Shown here one piece after another: positions 58,571 to 64,000 of a stretch of DNA of 64,000 nt. How positions within the stretch are numbered: the stretch's first letter is position 1; the number at the start of each line of letters is the position of its first letter. Origin of the DNA: UBA5793 sp040255465 (lineage in GTDB: Bacteria; Planctomycetota; Phycisphaerae; Phycisphaerales; UBA5793); the NCBI GenBank assembly GCA_040255465.1, contig JBDZVA010000001.1, positions 558,001-622,000 on the forward strand, given 5' to 3'. The translations under genes and the position numbers were made by a program. The notes below the pieces were generated by a model that was not told where the DNA came from, searched no databases, and saw only the letters and a program-made list of their open reading frames with translations.

Positions 58571-59699
58571 CGTGGTGATCAACCGCTCGGATCGCGAGGC
58601 GGTGCGCGACCTCGTAGCCGGGCACGAGCCGGTTTCGATGTGGGGTGGCGACTCGACGGATGATCTCTGCTGGCTGCGCGTGCTGGTGACGACGGATCAG
58701 ACGCAAGCCCTGCTTGATGCACTGGACGAGCGGTTCTCGACGAGCGATCGGTTTCGCGTGGTGCTCGTGCCGATCGAGGCGACGCTGCCGAAGATCGAAG
58801 AGCCTGCCAAGCCGGCCGAGGATGCGGAAGCGGAGAAGAAGCAGGCGGCGTCGACCACGGAGCGACTCAGTCGCGAGGAACTCTATCAGGATCTTTCTTC
58901 GGGCACGGATGTCAATGTCATCTATCTCGTGAGCGTGGCGCTGTCGGCGCTGGTGGCGGCGATCGGATTGATGCGCGATGACGTGGCGATCATCATCGGT
59001 GCGATGGTGATCGCGCCAATGCTCAAGCCGAACGTGGCGCTGGGTCTGGCGACGACGCTGGGCGATGCGCCGCTGGCGTGGCGATCGCTGCGCACGAATG
59101 CGGTGGGCATCGGCGTGGCGGCGCTGATGTCGATCGCGGTGGGGCTGGTCTTCAAGATCGATCCGGAGGTTCCGGCCATTGCGCAGCGGAGCGGGGTTGG
59201 GGTCGGCGATATCGTGCTGGCGCTGGCGGCGGGCGCTGCGGGGGCCATCGCGCTGACCAGCGGCGCGCCGTCGATGCTCATCGGTGTGATGGTGGCGGTG
59301 GCGCTGCTGCCGCCGCTGGTGGTGGCGATGCTGCACGTGGCCAACGCGCACTGGGGCCTGGCGCTGGGCGCGGGAATGCTCGTGGTCGTCAACGTGATCT
59401 GCGTCAACCTTTCCTGCGTGGCGACGTTTGCGCTGCGCGGCATCCGGCCGCGAGCGTGGTATGAGGCGGATCGGGCGCGCAAGGCGACGCGCATCGCGGT
59501 GACGGCGTGGCTTCTGGCGCTGCTGGCGCTGGGAGGATGCATCTACCTCGTGGGTCGATTCGACGTGGAGGCGCCGGAGGATCAGATCAAAGACGAGTTC
59601 AGGGGCGAGATCGGCGCGGCGGGTCGTCGGCTGCAGGCCGTTGGCTACTGGAGTATGGCCGCAAATGCCTCCTGTTCGCCGCGGCCGTTGAATCCGTAG
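58551..59699 (+). CDS. DUF389 family membrane protein
   Basis: 382 residues. The N-terminal soluble ACT-like part is followed by LSREELYQDLSSGTDVNVIY, then MRDDVAIIIGAMVIAPMLKPN, GLATTLGDAPLAWRSLRTN and GVMVAVALLPPLVVAML, the DUF389 (TIGR00341) core. It is an inner-membrane protein of unknown role. GGGAG lies 9 bases before ATG 58551. Its last 55 bases overlap the convergent HAF gene. Confidence 0.9.
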   Translation: MQLHAIDVVINRSDREAVRDLVAGHEPVSMWGGDSTDDLCWLRVLVTTDQTQALLDALDERFSTSDRFRVVLVPIEATLPKIEEPAKPAEDAEAEKKQAASTTERLSREELYQDLSSGTDVNVIYLVSVALSALVAAIGLMRDDVAIIIGAMVIAPMLKPNVALGLATTLGDAPLAWRSLRTNAVGIGVAALMSIAVGLVFKIDPEVPAIAQRSGVGVGDIVLALAAGAAGAIALTSGAPSMLIGVMVAVALLPPLVVAMLHVANAHWGLALGAGMLVVVNVICVNLSCVATFALRGIRPRAWYEADRARKATRIAVTAWLLALLALGGCIYLVGRFDVEAPEDQIKDEFRGEIGAAGRRLQAVGYWSMAANASCSPRPLNP

Positions 59700-60754
59700 C
59701 CGACGATGACGTTGCCATCGGCGGAGATGTCCATGGCCCAGTAGGGCGGAAGATCGCCCGTGGAGACGCCTCGGCCCGCGAGGTATCCCGAGAGGCTGCG
59801 GATGCCGTTTTGTGCATCCCAGATAAACGCTTCGCCGGTGCCCTCGAGGCCGCTGTAGTTGGCGATGCCGACAATGATCGAGCCGTCGCGATTGGTTCCG
59901 CTGGCCCAGTAGAGTCCGCGGCCGATGCCGAAGGTGCCGAGATCGACCCATCCGGTGGCCTGCGTCCAGCGGGCGGCGTGTCCGTTCTGCTGGCCGACAA
60001 TGACGTCGCCATCGCCCGAGATGTCGAGTGCGGCGGTGCGGCCGACTCCGGGCAAGGCGATCATCCCGGTCTGCTGCGTCCAGCGGAAACCGACGTTGAA
60101 GCCGCCATTGTCTGATGATCCGGTGCCGACGATGACGTTGCCGTCGGCGGAGACGGCGCTGGCTCGGGCAAGTTCGACGCCCCCGGGCAGATCGCCGAGA
60201 TTGACCAGGCCGGTGGCGCGGCTCCACATCGCGGCGTCGATGCCGGCGTTGGGCTGCTGGCTGGCGCCGACGGCGATGCGCGCGTCGGGTGTGATGTCTT
60301 CGGCCTGGCCGTATGAGGTGGGCCCGTGCAGGCCGGGCAGGGGGAACATGTGACGCGCGAGTGTGAAGCCAAAGGGCGTCCCCTCTTCACCCGAGCAGCA
60401 GTCTTCGCTGGCGCCGACGATGGCGCGGCCGTTGTTGGCGGCGGCGTATGCGGCGCTGGAGTAGGCGCCGCCGGCGAGATCGCCGAGGCCGCGCATGCCC
60501 AGTTGCGGCGTCCAGGCGAAAGCCTCGAAGCCTTGCGGCGCCAGACTCTCGCCGACGATGAGTTTGCCATCCGGCGAGACGGCGTAGGCGATGCTCGGCC
60601 CGGCGCCTTCGTTGTTGAGAAAGCCGAGATGGACATACCTCGGCTGCGCGAGTGCGCTGGCTGTGAGAAATGCCGTGACGGTGGCGGTGTACGCCGCGCG
60701 TGCGCCAGGTGCGAGATGCGCGCACGTTTTGCGGAACGGTGTGATCGAGATCAT
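59645..60754 (-). CDS. Secreted HAF-repeat protein
   Basis: 369 residues. A signal peptide (YTATVTAFLTASALAQ) ends near residue 37. Seven or so HAF-type repeats follow, each with a pattern AxAVSxDGxxIVGxS and AFxWTxxxGMxxLGDLxGG (for example DISGDGDVIVGQQNGHAARW and NLGDLPGGVELARASAVS). They probably form a beta-propeller. Such proteins are extracellular in planctomycetes and proteobacteria. GGGAGG precedes the ATG. Confidence 0.87.
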   Translation of the reverse strand: MISITPFRKTCAHLAPGARAAYTATVTAFLTASALAQPRYVHLGFLNNEGAGPSIAYAVSPDGKLIVGESLAPQGFEAFAWTPQLGMRGLGDLAGGAYSSAAYAAANNGRAIVGASEDCCSGEEGTPFGFTLARHMFPLPGLHGPTSYGQAEDITPDARIAVGASQQPNAGIDAAMWSRATGLVNLGDLPGGVELARASAVSADGNVIVGTGSSDNGGFNVGFRWTQQTGMIALPGVGRTAALDISGDGDVIVGQQNGHAARWTQATGWVDLGTFGIGRGLYWASGTNRDGSIIVGIANYSGLEGTGEAFIWDAQNGIRSLSGYLAGRGVSTGDLPPYWAMDISADGNVIVGYGFNGRGEQEAFAAILQ

Positions 60755-61030
60755 GGTTATCCTCCCTGGTGGAACGTGAAGCGGTCGCTTCGATGTGGAT
60801 TATGTCGCGCCAGACGATGGAACCTACAGGGAAGCGCCCATTTTGCAACGGATTCGTATGACGTTTGGTGCAGCAGTAACCGCGGAGCCCAACGGAGCAT
60901 CAAAGTGAACACACATGTCCGGTGATGCGCTTTGCCGGGCGCGCGGAATCTTCCACTTGGGAGGAGGATTGACAGATCTTCTCATGGTGTTGCTCGTAGC
61001 ATCAACGGGCTGGCGCCTGAGGTTGAATCA

Positions 61031-61966
61031 ATGGAAACGATGCAGTGCATGGAAGTGTGGGGCGGCAACGGGCTCGTCGACAGCGGCGTGATCATGGCCG
61101 GTCTGGATGCGTGGATCTTCAGCCGCCCGTACGGGCAATCGGAGAGCGGCGGCGATGTGCACTACGTGTCATCGTGCGCGACGGGTCGCATCACGCGGCT
61201 GCTGGTGGCGGATGTGAGCGGGCACGGGGCGGAAGTGTCGGAAGTGGCGACGAACCTGCGGCGGCTGATGCGGCGGTTCATCAACTACATCGATCAGGCG
61301 GCGTTTGTAAAGGAGATGAACGCGCAGTTCAGCGCACTGTCGCGCAAGGGCAGGTTTGCGACGGCGCTGGTAACGACGTTCTTCGCGCCGACCAATGAAC
61401 TGTCGCTGTGCAACGCGGGCCATCCGCCGCCGCTGCATTACAGCGCCAAGGCAAAGAAGTGGTCGCTGCTGGAATCATCGGGGCGCGCCACGGAGAGTCT
61501 TGCCAACATCCCGCTGGGCATTCTCGACATCGGCGACTACGACCAGTTCGGCGTGCGCCTCGGCGTGGGCGACCTGGTCGTGTGCTACACGGATTCGCTC
61601 ATCGAGTCGCGCGACCGCACCGGAGCGCTGCTGGGCGTGAAGGGATTGCTGCGAATCGCCGGCGGCATCGAGATGACCGCGCCGACAGCGTTCATTCATG
61701 CCTTGCTCGACGCGGTGCGCCGACAACACGAGGGGAATCTGGATGAGGACGACGTGACGGTGCTGCTGTTTCGGCCCAACGGCATGGCGCCGGGCGTGCC
61801 GATCAAGGATCGGGTGCTGGCGCCGCTTCGGATCATCAACGCGTTTGGCAAGTCGCTGGTGAGCGGGGATGGCGGCGCGCCGTGGCCGGAGTTGAGCCTT
61901 ACGGCGATCGGCGGAGCGCTGTTCGGCCGGTTCAATCGGCGCACCGGCATTTCAAAGGATATCTGA
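61031..61966 (+). CDS. SpoIIE-type PP2C phosphatase
   Basis: 311 residues. Metal-site motifs: ESGGDVHYVSSC, LLVADVSGHGAEVSEVA, LCNAGHPPPLHY and DEDDVTVLLFRP. A short N-terminus (MQCMEVWGGNGLVDSGVIM) replaces the usual sensor domain. These enzymes dephosphorylate anti-sigma-factor antagonists or similar partners. GAGGTTG precedes the ATG at 61031. No partner kinase or antagonist gene is in the window. Confidence 0.88.
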   Translation: METMQCMEVWGGNGLVDSGVIMAGLDAWIFSRPYGQSESGGDVHYVSSCATGRITRLLVADVSGHGAEVSEVATNLRRLMRRFINYIDQAAFVKEMNAQFSALSRKGRFATALVTTFFAPTNELSLCNAGHPPPLHYSAKAKKWSLLESSGRATESLANIPLGILDIGDYDQFGVRLGVGDLVVCYTDSLIESRDRTGALLGVKGLLRIAGGIEMTAPTAFIHALLDAVRRQHEGNLDEDDVTVLLFRPNGMAPGVPIKDRVLAPLRIINAFGKSLVSGDGGAPWPELSLTAIGGALFGRFNRRTGISKDI

Positions 61967-62149
61967 AGAGGGCGATCCACATTCGTGTCTCGGCGACGGA
62001 GCCTCCCGCGAGCTGCCCCGTTCGGGGGGTTTTGTTGTCACTTGACGAATTGTCTTGTCCAGTTTTCGCGCGACTTGCGAGAGTCTTGTGGCGGGTTGAC
62101 GGCAGTCGGAGTGTTCCGGCGGTCTGCCCTACACAGAAAGAGGCAAGCA

Positions 62150-63094
62150 ATGAAGACGAGAACGCTTGGCGCCGTCGCGACGGTGCTGGCAGGCATGATG
62201 ACTTCGGTGGCGATGGGGCAGCAGATTCCAACCAGACCACAACTCAACACGATTCTCGGATCGAACCAACTGCTGGAGGACTTTGAGTCGTTTGTGGTCG
62301 CGAACAACACGGGGATGATTCTGAACGTGTCGACGATGGACAGCACGACGATCGCCAACACGCAGGGGCCGGGCCTCGTGGAGCCGTGCTGCAAGTATGT
62401 CGATCCTTCGGGCGTGCAGTTGCAGTGGAACGGCAACGGGTACCAGGGCCTTTCAACAAAGACACTGCTCGGTTTCGGCAACATCCCGATGATCGAGATT
62501 CACTACCCGTTCCCGGGCGTGCACGCGATGGGCGTGGATGTGCTGGGCTTCACGGGGTTTGGCTATTCCGGCGCTGCCGCATTCTGGGACGCCAATGGCA
62601 ACTTCCTGGGCAGTTTCCCGTTCGTGGTTCCGGGTGGCCCGACGCCGACTTTTGTGGGCTGGCAGAACATCGGCCCGGTTGGCATCGGTATGGTGCAGAT
62701 TCGCGGCAGCGCGGGCTGGTCGTGGAGCCCGATCATTGACAATCACGGCTACGGCCGCACCGGAGGCAACCTGCGCGTGACGGGCACGTGCCCCGGTCCC
62801 ATTACGATCAGTTGGGTCGGCGCGACGCCGATTCGCCCCATGCGGATTCTGTTCAGCCCGACGCTGGGCAACTGCATCGTTCCCAGCGGTCCTTGTGTCG
62901 GCACCCGCCTGGGTCTTGGCCCGTGCGGAAGTGTCACCGTCGTGTGGACTGGCACCACGGGCGGACTGGGATCCGGCAACCTGAACGCCACGGTCGGGCC
63001 GGCCGCCTGTTTGAGATGGCTGCAGATGGTGGTGGTCGAACCACCGGGCAACTGTCCGCCGTGCACCACGACCAACGTCGCGCAGATTCCCTGA
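62150..63094 (+). CDS. Secreted protein with C-terminal module B
   Basis: 314 residues. A signal peptide (MKTRTLGAVATVLAGMMTSV, then AMGQQ) precedes a beta-rich domain beginning LLEDFESFVVANNTGMILNV and containing HAMGVDVLGFTGFG (as in PEP-CTERM-like fold proteins). The C-terminal module B reads GTCPGPITISWVGATP, IVPSGPCVGTRLGLG, GSGNLNATVGPAACLRWLQM and ends VAQIP. The same module is in the gene at 26633-27466. AGAGG precedes the ATG. Confidence 0.8.
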   Translation: MKTRTLGAVATVLAGMMTSVAMGQQIPTRPQLNTILGSNQLLEDFESFVVANNTGMILNVSTMDSTTIANTQGPGLVEPCCKYVDPSGVQLQWNGNGYQGLSTKTLLGFGNIPMIEIHYPFPGVHAMGVDVLGFTGFGYSGAAAFWDANGNFLGSFPFVVPGGPTPTFVGWQNIGPVGIGMVQIRGSAGWSWSPIIDNHGYGRTGGNLRVTGTCPGPITISWVGATPIRPMRILFSPTLGNCIVPSGPCVGTRLGLGPCGSVTVVWTGTTGGLGSGNLNATVGPAACLRWLQMVVVEPPGNCPPCTTTNVAQIP

Positions 63095-63120
63095 GCGAAG
63101 CGCGGGGAGGAGAACGTGGC

Positions 63121-63165
63121 AACGATCAGCGCCTCTTCCTTCGGGGAGGGGCGCGATCGTTTTTT
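63121..63165 (+). terminator. Rho-independent terminator
   Basis: AACGATC-GCGCC-CTC arms pair with a one-base bulge around TTCCTTCG and are followed by TTTTTT at 63160-63165. It ends the module B gene and lies just before the end of the minus-strand lipoprotein gene. Confidence 0.8.
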
Positions 63166-63614
63166 CACGGCTTTGGTGGTGGGGGGGTGGCTTTTATGGC
63201 GTTGCCCGGGAGCGCGGCTTCGATCTGCTGGAGAATCACGCGCGAGAGGGGTTCGTCGCCGAGCGTGTCCACGCGGATGCGCACTTTGGAGATGACGGTG
63301 GTTTCCTTGGAGACTCGGATGCGCACCTCGCGGCCGCCCTGCGTTCGCGCGAGCATTCGCCCTTCGAGGTCGGTGCGATCTTCCTGCGTGACGACGAAGG
63401 CAAGGCGATCCATTGCGGTCTTGCAGGCCTGCCAGGTCTGGTCCAGCGTGGCCTGTTCGTAGGACTCAAGTTCGCCTGTGAGCCGGGTGAAGTCGGCTGT
63501 TCGGGGCGCGGAATGGTCGGTTTCGCACGCGGTCAGAGTGAGCGAGGCGGCGATGAGGGTGGTCAGCGCGAGGACGCGGCTGACTGAAGCGGGATTGAAT
63601 CGGAACTGCATCAT
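63165..63614 (-). CDS. DUF3568-like lipoprotein
   Basis: 149 residues. The signal peptide ends in the lipobox LTAC at about residue 30. The mature protein has LDQTWQACKTAMDRLAFVV, REVRIRVSKETTVISKVRIR and LSRVILQQIEAAL, the DUF3568 layout. The tail is Pro-rich. TACATT lies 6 bases before ATG 63614 and no Shine-Dalgarno is present, suggesting a leaderless message. Confidence 0.8.
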   Translation of the reverse strand: MMQFRFNPASVSRVLALTTLIAASLTLTACETDHSAPRTADFTRLTGELESYEQATLDQTWQACKTAMDRLAFVVTQEDRTDLEGRMLARTQGGREVRIRVSKETTVISKVRIRVDTLGDEPLSRVILQQIEAALPGNAIKATPPPPKP

Positions 63615-63653
63615 GTCGTAAATGTACGGCTGTCAAGTTAGGCAGGAAACAGG

Positions 63654-64000
63654 TCAGCGTGAGGTTGGGGTGTCCAGCGAGCGAAGCAAGGTGGGCAATT
63701 GCTCCGCAAACCTGCCTCGGGCCATGACTTGGGAGGCGCCGGCCCGATGTGCCGCCTCAAACGCCTCGATATTGACGTGGGGTCCGAAAGCGAGCGAGCG
63801 AAGCGGGGGGTCGAGCGTGGCGGCGGCATCGATGAGGTCGATCGCGGCCTCTCCCGCCTCGAGGTCGATGATGATGGCGTTGACGGCTTCTTCGCGCAGG
63901 AGTTCGCGAAGTCGTTCGACGGTGCGCGCGGGTCGGGCCGGCACGCCGAGCGCCTCAGCGGTGGAGCGAATGCGGGTGGCGAAGATGAGATCGGCAGTGA
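63654..64000 (-). CDS. Receiver-like protein, N-terminus outside the window
   Basis: About 115 residues are visible and the frame is open at the edge. The sequence TADLIFATRIRSTAEALGVP, then NAIIIDLEAGEAAIDLIDAA and LAFGPHVNIEAFEAAHRAGA resembles the alpha/beta fold of CheY-like receivers, with IIIDLE in place of the usual DxxxP phosphosite. It may be a pseudo-receiver. Nothing follows it in the window. Confidence 0.6.
   Translation of the reverse strand, partial: TADLIFATRIRSTAEALGVPARPARTVERLRELLREEAVNAIIIDLEAGEAAIDLIDAAATLDPPLRSLAFGPHVNIEAFEAAHRAGASQVMARGRFAEQLPTLLRSLDTPTSR

Noticed and set aside
60969..60997. Promoter with TTGACA before the SpoIIE-type gene
   Set aside because: No -10-like hexamer is found 16-19 bases downstream.
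1..64000. tRNA genes
   Set aside because: I looked for GGTTCGANNCC-type T-loops with pairing arms in the intergenic regions and found none that closed. A covariance search would be decisive.

Overview
The window is GC-rich chromosomal DNA that looks like a planctomycete, most probably class Phycisphaerae, and a draft or metagenome-derived scaffold because it contains one 100-base run of N. The taxonomic call is inference from content: prepilin-type H-X9-DG proteins, many small membrane proteins carrying a CxxCGYDLRA...CPECG zinc ribbon, FG-GAP and HAF repeat secreted proteins, DUF1844, DUF4190 and DUF2062 genes, and a Gram-negative LPS gene set. No rRNA, tRNA, CRISPR array, prophage or replication origin was seen.

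Layout. 1-5.9 kb: end of a glycosyltransferase, a DUF4870 protein, guanylate kinase, two tandem pseudopilin paralogues, and an amino-acid permease fused to universal-stress domains. 6-11 kb: an FG-GAP secreted protein, then sdhA, sdhC and a DUF1844 gene on the minus strand. 11.3-19.9 kb: a PpiC-type lipoprotein with a YraN-like protein, two sulfotransferases beside two family 2 glycosyltransferases, NAD(P)H-hydrate epimerase, an HtrA protease and a 3-methyladenine glycosylase. 20-23 kb: small membrane proteins (DUF805, DUF2752, DUF4190) and a methyltransferase. 23-28 kb: an unrecognised 401-residue protein behind a near-consensus promoter with overlapping palindromes, two secreted proteins with shared C-terminal modules, and a radical SAM gene that forms its own transcription unit.

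28-36 kb: DUF2062, CsaA-like, LpoB-like and ribosome recycling factor genes among small zinc-ribbon membrane proteins, then a stretch rich in dispersed repeats. 36-43 kb: a PilZ protein, sdhB (27 kb from sdhCA), a UbiA-family polyprenyl transferase with a GT-C membrane enzyme, a YggS-type PLP protein and an MFS transporter. 43-46.6 kb: an overlapping minus-strand operon (heptosyltransferase, maf, membrane protein, lpxK, hldE-type adenylyltransferase) for lipid A and inner core synthesis. 46.7-64 kb: two large exported proteins, a tandem repeat broken by the N gap, ubiX, a Tat-exported TIM-barrel protein, alaS, a zinc-ribbon gene group holding a REP-associated transposase, DUF389, HAF and SpoIIE-type phosphatase genes, a further secreted protein, a lipoprotein and a truncated receiver-like gene.

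Core housekeeping genes (gmk, frr, alaS, sdhABC, nnrE) are scattered between cell-surface genes. Most clear operons show 4-base ATGA or GTGA overlaps. Many genes have good Shine-Dalgarno sequences. A second group has none and instead carries a -10-like hexamer exactly 6 or 7 bases before the ATG, which suggests leaderless transcripts. The most novel features are this promoter layout, two families of shared C-terminal modules on exported proteins, the zinc-ribbon membrane family, and the transposase flanked by 120-base inverted arms.
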